A stretch of DNA of 16,344 bases from CAZWXH01 sp964637725 (GTDB lineage Bacteria > Bacillota_I > Bacilli_A > Erysipelotrichales > Coprobacillaceae), in the NCBI GenBank assembly GCA_964637725.1, contig CAZWXH010000036.1, positions 1 to 16,344 on the forward strand, given 5' to 3'. Position numbers and translations under genes: made by a program. This document shows, piece after piece, positions 7,645-14,193 of the stretch. A model generated the notes under the pieces. It saw only the letters and a program-made list of their open reading frames with translations, did not search any database and was not told the origin of the DNA. Position 1 is the first letter of the stretch, and the number at the start of each line of letters is the position of its first letter.

Positions 7645-8449
7645 TGATTTCCTTTTTTCCACAAGATTCCAAAATAATCGGATTCTTCTTTTCTTCTACA
7701 GGAATTTCAATCCCTAATTCTTTTACCCAATCATAACCATCACGATCAATCTTTTCAACTAAATCATATCCCCCACTTTTAACAATTTGACCATTAACCA
7801 ATACATGAACATGGGTTGGTTTAACAAGTTCAAATAATCTTTCATAATGAGATACCATAACGCAAGCAAAATCATCACTACGGCTATCGTTAATTGCTTC
7901 ACTTACAACTCTTAAAGCATCAACATCTAAGCCAGAATCGATTTCATCTAATAAGGCAAATTTTGGTTGTAAGATTTTCATTTGGAGAATTTCATTTCTC
8001 TTTTTCTCGCCACCTGAAAAACCTTCATTTAAATAACGATGAGCTAAATTTTCATCCATATCTAATTCTTCTACATTTTTATCTAGAGTACGAATGAATT
8101 TAAATAATGAAACTGGCTTATCCAGTCTTGAATTCATTGCCGCTCTTAAAAAGTCCGAATTTGTTACACCGGGAATTTCTTGAGGATATTGCATTCCTAA
8201 AAACAAACCAGCACGTGCTCTTTCATCAACACTCATACTTAAAACATCACTATTATCTAGTTCAATTGAACCACTTGTAATACTGTATTTAGGGTGTCCC
8301 ATTATAGCTGCAAGAAGTGTTGACTTCCCATTACCATTTGGCCCCATAATTGCATGGATTTCTCCACTATTTATTTCTAAATTAATTCCTTTTAAAATTT
8401 CTTTGTCTCCAACATTTACATGAAGATCTGTTATCTTTAAAATTGACAT
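7631..8449 (-). CDS. sufC: Fe-S assembly ATPase SufC
   Basis: A 272-residue ABC-type ATPase subunit of the cytosolic SufBC2D scaffold; it hydrolyses ATP to open the SufB-SufD interface and is not a transporter. Motifs in order: Walker A GPNGNGKST (36-44), Q-loop Gln87, signature FSGGEKKR (144-151), Walker B ALLDEID (165-171), D-loop SGLD (172-175) and switch His201. FSGGEKKR and LDEIDSGLD are characteristic of SufC. A Lys/Glu-rich tail of about 25 residues makes it slightly longer than the usual 250-261. The ATG at 8447-8449 has AAAGGGG 7 nt upstream. It is the first gene of the operon, preceded by a promoter that leaves only a very short leader. Confidence 0.98.
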   Translation of the reverse strand: MSILKITDLHVNVGDKEILKGINLEINSGEIHAIMGPNGNGKSTLLAAIMGHPKYSITSGSIELDNSDVLSMSVDERARAGLFLGMQYPQEIPGVTNSDFLRAAMNSRLDKPVSLFKFIRTLDKNVEELDMDENLAHRYLNEGFSGGEKKRNEILQMKILQPKFALLDEIDSGLDVDALRVVSEAINDSRSDDFACVMVSHYERLFELVKPTHVHVLVNGQIVKSGGYDLVEKIDRDGYDWVKELGIEIPVEEKKNPIILESCGKKEINGRE

Positions 8450-8472
8450 GAAAACGCCCCTTTCGAATGTAT

Positions 8473-8501
8473 ATTTTACTTAAAAACACACGCTATGACA
8501 A
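8473..8501 (-). promoter_or_regulatory. Sigma-A-like promoter of the suf operon
   Basis: On the minus strand, TTGTCA (8496-8501), a 17-nt spacer and TAAAAT (8473-8478), each 5/6 to consensus at ideal spacing. The expected start near 8466 leaves a leader of roughly 17 nt, just enough for the ribosome binding site, so there is no room for a riboswitch. I see no clear operator palindrome around it. Confidence 0.8.
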
Positions 8502-8564
8502 GTTATACGATAATATTTTTTACTATATACAGATATTTTTAGTATTCTCTTATTGTCATATTTT

Positions 8565-8600
8565 AAAACAAAAAACTCTATAGATTATCTCTATAGAGTT
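8565..8600 (-). terminator. Rho-independent terminator of the two tiny genes
   Basis: A perfect 10-bp stem (8574-8583 with 8591-8600, 7-nt loop), followed on the minus strand by TTTTTGTTTT. It begins 5 nt after the stop of the 25-codon gene. On the plus strand no T-tract follows, so it serves the minus strand only. It marks the two small genes as a transcription unit separate from suf. Confidence 0.85.
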
Positions 8601-8605
8601 CCTTA

Positions 8606-8683
8606 TTAACAAATACCACAAATGATAACTAATAAAATAAATAATACAAGAATTAAAGTAAATGAACCTTGATGTGCTAACAT
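8606..8683 (-). CDS. Tiny YjcZ-like membrane protein, 25 residues
   Basis: A 25-codon gene. The protein begins MLAHQGSFTLI, continues as one hydrophobic helix (about residues 8-22) and ends CGIC. The pattern of a short polar head, a Gly, F-x-L-I, then LVLFILLVI matches the YjcZ/tiny-transmembrane family of Bacillus, tiny proteins linked to sporulation whose function is unknown. Three things support a real gene: AAAGGAGGG with about 5 nt to the ATG at 8681-8683, a second similar gene just upstream, and a strong terminator 5 nt past the stop. Two cysteines at the C-terminal end are notable. The call rests on pattern recognition over a short length. Confidence 0.75.
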   Translation of the reverse strand: MLAHQGSFTLILVLFILLVIICGIC

Positions 8684-8701
8684 AAAATTCCCTCCTTTAT
8701 A

Positions 8702-8788
8702 TTATAAAATATAACAACTGGCTAATACCAATAAAACAAATAAGACAATCATAGTTTCTAAACAACAACCGCCCGCTTCTTTATTCAT
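8702..8788 (-). CDS. Tiny cysteine-containing membrane protein, 28 residues (YjcZ-like)
   Basis: A 28-codon gene. The product begins MNKEAGGCCLET, then has one hydrophobic helix (MIVLFVLLVLA, about residues 13-23) and ends SCYIL. The helix core resembles that of the 25-residue protein encoded 18 nt downstream, so the two are probably diverged relatives. AGAAGGAGGTCA, a near-perfect ribosome binding site, lies about 6 nt before the ATG at 8786-8788 and is the strongest evidence for translation. The GGCC head is a possible metal- or thiol-reactive site or acylation point, but this is speculation. A lipobox is not present. Function unknown; a small spore or membrane peptide is the best guess. 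Confidence 0.7.
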   Translation of the reverse strand: MNKEAGGCCLETMIVLFVLLVLASCYIL

Positions 8789-8810
8789 AGAGTGACCTCC
8801 TTCTATGCAC

Positions 8811-8839
8811 ATTATATATTATGGTAAATTGTCTATTAA
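8811..8839 (-). promoter_or_regulatory. Possible promoter of the two tiny genes
   Basis: On the minus strand, TATAAT (8811-8816) with TTAATA (8834-8839) 17 nt upstream: a perfect -10 and a 4/6 -35. The overlapping CATAATATA (8815-8823) also fits the CATAnnnTA -10 of sigma-K, but no AC -35 lies at the right spacing. Which sigma factor uses it cannot be settled from sequence. Confidence 0.45.
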
Positions 8840-8861
8840 TTTTGTATTATCGCCTACATAG

Positions 8862-8889
8862 TTGAAAAAATATTCATTTCGTGTATAAT
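8862..8889 (+). promoter_or_regulatory. Sigma-A-like promoter of the PrsA-like gene pair
   Basis: TTGAAA (8862-8867), a 16-nt spacer and a perfect TATAAT (8884-8889), 27 nt before the ATG of the first lipoprotein gene. It is divergent from the promoter of the tiny genes; the two lie back to back within about 80 nt. Confidence 0.75.
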
Positions 8890-8916
8890 TAGGGTGTTAA
8901 AATCAAGGAGGTTTTT

Positions 8917-9894
8917 ATGAAACAAAAACGACTCATCGGACTAGCACTCGCAAGTGTTTTAGTTCTTAGTGGATGTTCTGCTTCAACAATGAAAGATAAT
9001 GGCAAAGATGTCGTTGCTTCTATTGATGGAAAAAATATTTTGGCTGATGATCTATACAAGACATTAACGTCTTCACAATCAGGCAAACAAACTCTATTTT
9101 CTTATGTATTGGATGAATTAATAAAAACCAATTTTCCAGTTACTAAAGATATGGAAGAGAATGCATCTACAATTGTAACAAATATTAAAGCAAACTATCA
9201 GAATCAATATGGTGAAGAAGCTGATCAAAAGCTTAGTGAATCATTAGCAGCATCTAATTATAAAGATATGGATGCTTATAAGCAATCATTAGTCTATTCT
9301 TTACAATATTCTGAATTTATTAAAAAATATGTCAAAGCAAACTTTGATGAAATTTTTGAAGATTACTTTACACAAGAAACACCTCGCTATGTAAGTTTAA
9401 TTAAGGTCGCAATGGCAGATCCTGAAAACCCTACAGATGATGAAAAGGCGAAACTTGAAGAAGTTAAAACTTTATTAGCATCAGATAAAAAATTTGCAGA
9501 TATTGCATCTGAATATTCTGATGATGAAGCTACAAAAAGTTCTAAAGGAAATTTAGGTATTGTTGATTCTACTCTTCAATTAACGAGTATTTATGGTGAA
9601 GAAGTTGAAAAAGCTGCTTTGTCTTTAGAAAGTGAGAAGACTTCTGAAGCAATTAAAAGTGAAGATGGTTATTACTTCTTATATTGTTCAAGTGACGATA
9701 AAGAAACTATCAAAAAAGAATTAAAGACTGTTGATGTTGATTCTCCTTTATTAGTTTATGATCAATATCTCCCTTATATCATCTTTAAAACATATGATAT
9801 AAAATATAGTGATAAAGATATTGAAAAAGAGATCACTACAATCATTGATGAAGCTATAAAAGCAAGAGATGACGCTAGAGGAGGAAACGATTAA
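8917..9894 (+). CDS. prsA: PrsA-like lipoprotein foldase with degenerate parvulin domain
   Basis: A 325-residue extracytoplasmic lipoprotein. It has a signal peptide with basic MKQKR, a hydrophobic stretch and lipobox LSGC, lipidated at Cys20. Residues about 40-160 are a helical SurA/PrsA-type chaperone region. Residues about 166-262 follow the parvulin prolyl-isomerase pattern (FADIASEYSDDEATKSSKGNLG, then EDGYYFLY). In active parvulins the domain opens with xSHILV and closes with GYHIIK; here these read VSLIKV and GYYFLY, so both catalytic histidines appear absent and a chaperone (holdase) role is more likely than isomerisation. Family role: folding of secreted proteins at the membrane-wall interface. 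The ATG has AAGGAGG 6 nt upstream. The stop overlaps the next gene as TAATG. Confidence 0.88.
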   Translation: MKQKRLIGLALASVLVLSGCSASTMKDNGKDVVASIDGKNILADDLYKTLTSSQSGKQTLFSYVLDELIKTNFPVTKDMEENASTIVTNIKANYQNQYGEEADQKLSESLAASNYKDMDAYKQSLVYSLQYSEFIKKYVKANFDEIFEDYFTQETPRYVSLIKVAMADPENPTDDEKAKLEEVKTLLASDKKFADIASEYSDDEATKSSKGNLGIVDSTLQLTSIYGEEVEKAALSLESEKTSEAIKSEDGYYFLYCSSDDKETIKKELKTVDVDSPLLVYDQYLPYIIFKTYDIKYSDKDIEKEITTIIDEAIKARDDARGGND

Positions 9895-10748
9895 TGAAAA
9901 AAATATTAATGGTGATTCTTGGTGGATTTTTACTTGTTGGATGTTCTAGTACAGGATATTCGATACAAGTTAGTGATGCTGATAAAGTCATTGCTAGTGG
10001 TAATAAAGTTGAAATAACTAAACAACAATATTTTGAAAAAATGTTAGAAGGTTATGGTGATGATACTTTACTTAATCAAGTTATGATTAGTATTGCTGAT
10101 AAAGTCATCAATAAAGATGACTTAAATAAATTACTTGATGAAAAAATAGCGACATACTCTGAGTTATCTGATGGTGATATTAATACTTACGCTAAAGAGT
10201 TAGGTTATCCTTCTAAAGATGAATACATCAATGAAATATTATTACCTACTGTTAAACAAGAATTATTAAGAAAAGAGTATGCAAAAGAACATTTTGATGA
10301 AATGATGAAGAACTATCAAGTTGCCTCTTTCAAAAAAATAACAGTTGAAAAAGAATCTGCTGCACTTGCGATTATTAAAGAAGCAACAACAATGGATGCT
10401 TTTGATGCTAAGATGAAAGAAAATGAAACAAATTCTGAGGACGCTAAAATCGTTAATAAAAATTCTGCTTTAGATGAAAATTTAAAGAAAGAATTAGGGA
10501 AAATTTCCGAAGTGAAAACTGATGGTGTTTATAAAAGCGCTATTAAATTAAGTGATGGAAATTATGCGGTTGTCTACATTTATGGTACTAATCACAGTAA
10601 TAAGGATGAAATCATTGATTCATTAATTAATGATAGTGAGATTAGAATTGATATTGAATCAGCATATCTAAAAGAATATAAATTTACAATTTATGACGAT
10701 AAGATGAAAGACTCAATCAAAAAAATATCTGAGAAGTATATTTTCTAA
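9894..10748 (+). CDS. Second PrsA/SurA-like lipoprotein
   Basis: A 284-residue predicted lipoprotein with lipobox LVGC (Cys17) after a short MKKI hydrophobic signal. Residues about 45-140 form a charged helical region with the SurA-N/PrsA layout, including a VxIAD-x-VINKDDL-like segment. Residues about 140-230 look like a remnant parvulin domain (SFKKITV at the start, DGNYAVVYIYG at the end) with no catalytic histidines and no GG-x-LG motif. It is best read as a diverged partner or duplicate of the upstream PrsA-like protein, probably acting as a chaperone outside the membrane. Its ATG overlaps the upstream stop by one base (TAATG), and GAGGAGG lies about 8 nt before it, so the two are co-translated. 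It ends in a strong terminator. Confidence 0.75.
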   Translation: MKKILMVILGGFLLVGCSSTGYSIQVSDADKVIASGNKVEITKQQYFEKMLEGYGDDTLLNQVMISIADKVINKDDLNKLLDEKIATYSELSDGDINTYAKELGYPSKDEYINEILLPTVKQELLRKEYAKEHFDEMMKNYQVASFKKITVEKESAALAIIKEATTMDAFDAKMKENETNSEDAKIVNKNSALDENLKKELGKISEVKTDGVYKSAIKLSDGNYAVVYIYGTNHSNKDEIIDSLINDSEIRIDIESAYLKEYKFTIYDDKMKDSIKKISEKYIF

Positions 10749-10778
10749 AATAGGACTCTGTCCTATTTTATTTTTTTA
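10747..10778 (+). terminator. Strong rho-independent terminator of the PrsA-like pair
   Basis: A perfect 10-bp stem (AAAATAGGAC at 10747-10756 with GTCCTATTTT at 10760-10769) and a 3-nt loop, then a single A and seven T residues. It begins inside the TAA stop codon of the second lipoprotein gene. Confidence 0.95.
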
Positions 10779-10788
10779 TTATTTATTG

Positions 10789-10794
10789 TACAAT
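10789..10794 (+). promoter_or_regulatory. Weak candidate -10 element for hit
   Basis: TACAAT (5/6 to consensus) lies 21 nt before the hit ATG and just after the upstream terminator, where a promoter is required for hit to be expressed on its own. The corresponding -35 would fall in the T-tract and is not recognisable, so this is tentative. Confidence 0.35.
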
Positions 10795-10815
10795 AGAAGA
10801 AATGGAGGTATAACT

Positions 10816-11223
10816 ATGGATAACTGTATTTTTTGTATGATTGCAAAGCATGAGATTCCTGCTAAAATACTATATGAGGATGATAAATGTATGGCTTTTT
10901 TAGATTTAAGTCAAGCAACTGATGGTCATACTTTAATCATTCCAAAGCAACATTTTAGTCATTTTGTCGATGTAGATATTAATGTATTAAAGCATATGAG
11001 TGGTGTTGCTCAAGATTTAGCAAAACAAATCATTGAAAGAACGAATGCTAAGGGAATGAATATTATATCAAATATGAATGAAGTTGCTGGACAAAACGTT
11101 CATCATTTTCATATTCATTTAATTCCACGTTATAGTGAAGATGAAGGTTTAAAAATCATCTATACTGATCGTTCTAATGATGTTGATTTAGAAAGTATTT
11201 ACATCAAATTAAAGAAACAATAG
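10816..11223 (+). CDS. hit: HIT-family nucleotide-binding hydrolase
   Basis: A 135-residue cytosolic histidine-triad protein of the Hint/Hit branch, which hydrolyses nucleoside phosphoramidates and related adenylated nucleotides; the natural substrate is unknown. The signature is complete: zinc-type Cys4 and Cys7 (CIFC), the IPKQHF strand, and the triad H-F-H-I-H at His97, His99 and His101 followed by LIPR, His99 being the expected nucleophile. I chose ATG 10816-10818 because GGAGG lies about 7 nt upstream and the product begins MDNCIFC like its family. An upstream TTG would add ten residues without support. In Bacillus, hit also lies near prsA and yhaM. The stop codon is inside the loop of its own terminator. 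Confidence 0.96.
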   Translation: MDNCIFCMIAKHEIPAKILYEDDKCMAFLDLSQATDGHTLIIPKQHFSHFVDVDINVLKHMSGVAQDLAKQIIERTNAKGMNIISNMNEVAGQNVHHFHIHLIPRYSEDEGLKIIYTDRSNDVDLESIYIKLKKQ

Positions 11224-11240
11224 TTTCTTTTTTTTATTTT
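11211..11240 (+). terminator. Rho-independent terminator of hit, overlapping its stop codon
   Basis: A perfect 8-bp stem AAAGAAAC (11211-11218) with GTTTCTTT (11223-11230), loop AATA, followed by five more T, an A and four T. The left arm is the last coding sequence of hit, and the TAG begins in the loop. Confidence 0.85.
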
Positions 11241-11268
11241 AAAAAGACTAAGATTTTCTCTTAGTCTT
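11236..11268 (-). terminator. Rho-independent terminator of the glycolipid-yhaM operon
   Basis: A perfect 10-bp stem (11244-11253 with 11259-11268, 5-nt loop) that contains the yhaM stop codon. On the minus strand it runs into TTT AAAAT, so the T-tract is short. It abuts the oppositely oriented hit terminator, giving a compact convergent arrangement. Confidence 0.75.
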
Positions 11269-12211
11269 CATACATTTTAGGTTTATAAATCATTCTGTTT
11301 TCTAATGCAAAAATACGTTTTGAATGTTCCCCATACTCTATAGGTTCCAAAGCTTTATCAAACATATGAATTCTAGCATCAATATTGTCAATTAAATAGA
11401 TAATCTCAGCTTCTCTAATTAATGGCAGAACTGGTGAACCATATTCATTCTTACCATGATGAGAAAGAATTATATGTTGTAATAAGGTAACCTCTTCACC
11501 TTCAATATTTAGTTCTTTTGCAGCTTCATGGATCATTGATTGAGCAATTGATATGTGTCCAAGCAGTTTACCTTCTAATGTATAGGTCGGAACAACTGGT
11601 CCACTTAGTTCAATCGTTTTTCCTAAATCATGCAAACAAATACCAGCGTATATTAAATCAGCATTTAATTGAGGATAATTAATAACCATAGCTTCAGCAA
11701 TTCTTAACATCGATAATGTATGGTATGCTAATCCTGATACGAATTCATGATGATTTTTACTCGCTGCTGGATATATTTTTAACTTATCTACATTCGCTTC
11801 AAATAAATACTTTGTGATTGTATATATTTTCATATTTGAGATACGTTTAATATAACCCATAATTTCTTCTATCATTTTATTTTCATCTAAAGGAGCTTTT
11901 GCTAAAAACTGGACTTGTTGAGACTCTTGATAAGAAATATTATCGATACTAACAATCTTCATTTGACGATCATCACTATATTTAATTATATCTCCTTTTG
12001 CCCGAACAACTGCTCCACTTGTTAATGCTTCCATTTGTTCAACAGTCGCATTCCATAATTTTGCATCTATTTGTCCTGAATCATCTTGAAAAACAATACT
12101 TAGATAATTGCTTTTGTTTGCTCCATTTGTTTTACCTGAAGTGACATGAGTAATCATAGCAGTGAATTCTACATTATCATCTCCACACTTCATTTCTTTA
12201 ATTTTAATCAT
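11261..12211 (-). CDS. yhaM: 3'-5' exoribonuclease YhaM
   Basis: A 316-residue cytosolic 3'-5' exonuclease involved in RNA turnover and trimming of transcript 3' ends. Residues about 12-95 form an OB-fold nucleic-acid binding domain, including YLSIVFQDDSGQIDAKLWN. Residues about 155-290 form an HD metal-dependent phosphohydrolase domain with His164 (GLAYHTLSM), the HD pair His194-Asp195 with Lys198 (HDLGK), His219, His251/252 (LSHHGK) and Asp275. Length and order match the family (about 314 residues). The ATG at 12209-12211 overlaps the end of the glycosyltransferase-RecX gene by 8 nt, and its GGGAGG ribosome binding site lies within that gene, so the two are translationally coupled. Confidence 0.97.
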   Translation of the reverse strand: MIKIKEMKCGDDNVEFTAMITHVTSGKTNGANKSNYLSIVFQDDSGQIDAKLWNATVEQMEALTSGAVVRAKGDIIKYSDDRQMKIVSIDNISYQESQQVQFLAKAPLDENKMIEEIMGYIKRISNMKIYTITKYLFEANVDKLKIYPAASKNHHEFVSGLAYHTLSMLRIAEAMVINYPQLNADLIYAGICLHDLGKTIELSGPVVPTYTLEGKLLGHISIAQSMIHEAAKELNIEGEEVTLLQHIILSHHGKNEYGSPVLPLIREAEIIYLIDNIDARIHMFDKALEPIEYGEHSKRIFALENRMIYKPKMYED

Positions 12212-14189
12212 TATTTACCTCCCATAGTTCACTAATTATCTCAATGACGTCATCATACTCATAACCTTTTTGAACTAAAAATGTGATAACTTTGCTTTTT
12301 AAAATATTGGCATCATATCTATTTTTATAACGATCATAAACACGATAATATTCTTTTGTAAGTAATTTTTTAGTATGTTCTTGAGGAATCACAAAATCAA
12401 ATTCATGAATTGCACGTTCAACAATATCTTGTGAAAACCCTTTGTTAAACAATTTGTTTTTTACATTTTGAATAAGAGCATACTGTGGTCTTGTTGTATT
12501 TTCATCATATAATTTTTGAACTATTTCCATTGCCTTATCATACTCTAAATCTTTAGAGTATTCAACTAAGTATTCATCAATCGTAAAAGGAGAAATTCCT
12601 TCCTTTTTTAAGTTATATACTATTTTATTAATACCTATACCTAAACGACTTGATCTTTGAAAATAATTTTTTGTATAATCAATATCATTTATCAAATTCT
12701 TTTGAACCAATAAATCCATTGTCATATCAATCTGTATGTCATCAAAATCACCTCTATCTTCAAGTCTCTTACGCATTTTCATATAAGTGTAATCTTTATA
12801 TGTCAAGTATTTTAAAGCTCGCATATAAGCTCTAGCGACTTGTTCTTGATCTTTTAACGCATCTAATTCTTCTCTATCCACCAATTGACCAATACTTAGA
12901 CCATATCTTTCTATAACTTGCTTAGAAAGATTAATAATCACTTGATGATTATCAAAACGAAAAGAAACTTGATATTGATTCTTACTTTCTGGTGTTATGG
13001 AATCAACTTTATAACAATAATGATGTCTTGATAATGCTTTATGATAAACATCCATTATTTTTTTATAGAAAATCTCACTACTATATTGCATTGCATCTTC
13101 AACCGCATTAAAAGAAAGCTGCGCTAATGAAGACTCGCTTAGAGTTAACACTCTTTTAACCAAATCATCTTTATCATTAAAAAAATAACCATTGCGTTCA
13201 TCAACTATAACACCTTCTAAATTTTTGTCATATCTTGCCAGCACAGGAATACCACTTGCCATTGCTTCAATAAAAGTTAATCCTTGTGTTTCTGTTATTG
13301 AAGCAGAAACAAAGAGATGGGAAGCATGATAAAACGATGGTACTAAAGTTGCTTCTTTAGGACCAGTAAAATAAACGCAATCATCTAATTGATATTGGCT
13401 TACTAATTCTTTTAATTCATCTAATTGTGGTCCCCCACCAACTATCATCATACAGATGTTTTTATTAATTTTAGATATATCTTTCATGGCTTCAATTAAC
13501 AGGTCTATACTTTTTTCAGGTGCGATGCGACCTAAAAAAGTAACCACAAAACGATCTGCTAATTGAAACTCGTCTTTAATCTCATCAACTCTCTTTTGAT
13601 TTATTGAATCCTTTGAAAATTGATCAAGTTGTAATCCAGTTGGAACAACATGAATAGAGTTCGAAATACCATATTCACGTAATGCTTCAGCAGTCTTTGC
13701 GGAAGGGACGATTAATTCAGAACAACTATCACCATAAATTTTAGATATCTTTTCAATAATCTTCTTCGCAGTACTATCAACAGCTTTAATATAACCTGGA
13801 GTAAAGTAATGTGAGTAATCCGCCCACATCGTATGATAAGTATAACAAACTGGGACATTTAATATTTCACCAGCTATTTTACCAAAAATACCAATCCCAA
13901 ATTCTGTTTGAATATGAATAACATCAACTTCGAAATCTTTAAGTTCTCGCATTCCTTTGAAAGAATAAATATTCGCAGCTCTATATCCATATAGACTCTT
14001 TAAATCAAGACCTGGTAAGCGTAAAACCATATCATCATCATCTTGATAGTCACTATCATGAGGTAGCATTGTAGTTACAACCAATACTTGATGTCCATGT
14101 TTCTTTAATTCTGTTGTTAAGATATGTGTTGATGTCGCAACACCATTGATATCAGGTAGATAGGTATCACTAAACAATGCAATATTCAT
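12204..14189 (-). CDS. GT4 diacylglycerol glucosyltransferase-like protein fused to a RecX domain
   Basis: A 661-residue in-frame fusion. Residues 1 to about 385 are a family 4 retaining glycosyltransferase: MNIALFSDTYLPDINGVATS at the N-terminus, YHTMW (His119), FLGRIAPEKS (about 218-227), and E-x7-E at Glu300/Glu308 (ETQGLTFIE). This is the pattern of 1,2-diacylglycerol 3-glucosyltransferases, which make monoglucosyl-diacylglycerol at the inner membrane face. Residues about 391-658 are a complete RecX: the beta-rich N-terminus, then YMRALKYLTYKDYTYMKMRKRLEDRG (two overlapping motif segments at about 455-480) and three helical repeats. RecX normally binds RecA filaments. No ribosome binding site or convincing start lies at the junction. 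The ATG at 14187-14189 has GGAG upstream, within the end of the UPF0104 gene. The lipid substrate is inferred from family and neighbours. Confidence 0.9.
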   Translation of the reverse strand: MNIALFSDTYLPDINGVATSTHILTTELKKHGHQVLVVTTMLPHDSDYQDDDDMVLRLPGLDLKSLYGYRAANIYSFKGMRELKDFEVDVIHIQTEFGIGIFGKIAGEILNVPVCYTYHTMWADYSHYFTPGYIKAVDSTAKKIIEKISKIYGDSCSELIVPSAKTAEALREYGISNSIHVVPTGLQLDQFSKDSINQKRVDEIKDEFQLADRFVVTFLGRIAPEKSIDLLIEAMKDISKINKNICMMIVGGGPQLDELKELVSQYQLDDCVYFTGPKEATLVPSFYHASHLFVSASITETQGLTFIEAMASGIPVLARYDKNLEGVIVDERNGYFFNDKDDLVKRVLTLSESSLAQLSFNAVEDAMQYSSEIFYKKIMDVYHKALSRHHYCYKVDSITPESKNQYQVSFRFDNHQVIINLSKQVIERYGLSIGQLVDREELDALKDQEQVARAYMRALKYLTYKDYTYMKMRKRLEDRGDFDDIQIDMTMDLLVQKNLINDIDYTKNYFQRSSRLGIGINKIVYNLKKEGISPFTIDEYLVEYSKDLEYDKAMEIVQKLYDENTTRPQYALIQNVKNKLFNKGFSQDIVERAIHEFDFVIPQEHTKKLLTKEYYRVYDRYKNRYDANILKSKVITFLVQKGYEYDDVIEIISELWEVNND

Positions 14190-14193
14190 ATAA

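Noticed and set aside
7894..8097. Plus-strand open frame antisense to sufC
   Set aside because: Low-complexity His/Leu/Phe-rich translation, opposite strand of a conserved ATPase, no ribosome binding site. A shadow.
8450..8605. Leader riboswitch or iron-responsive operator before sufC
   Set aside because: The promoter at 8473-8501 leaves only about 17 nt of leader, and no clear palindrome surrounds it. The hairpin at 8574-8600 is better explained as the terminator of the tiny genes.
8889..9086. Minus-strand open frame overlapping the prsA promoter and signal peptide
   Set aside because: Runs over a firm promoter and lipoprotein start, and lacks any family pattern or start signal.
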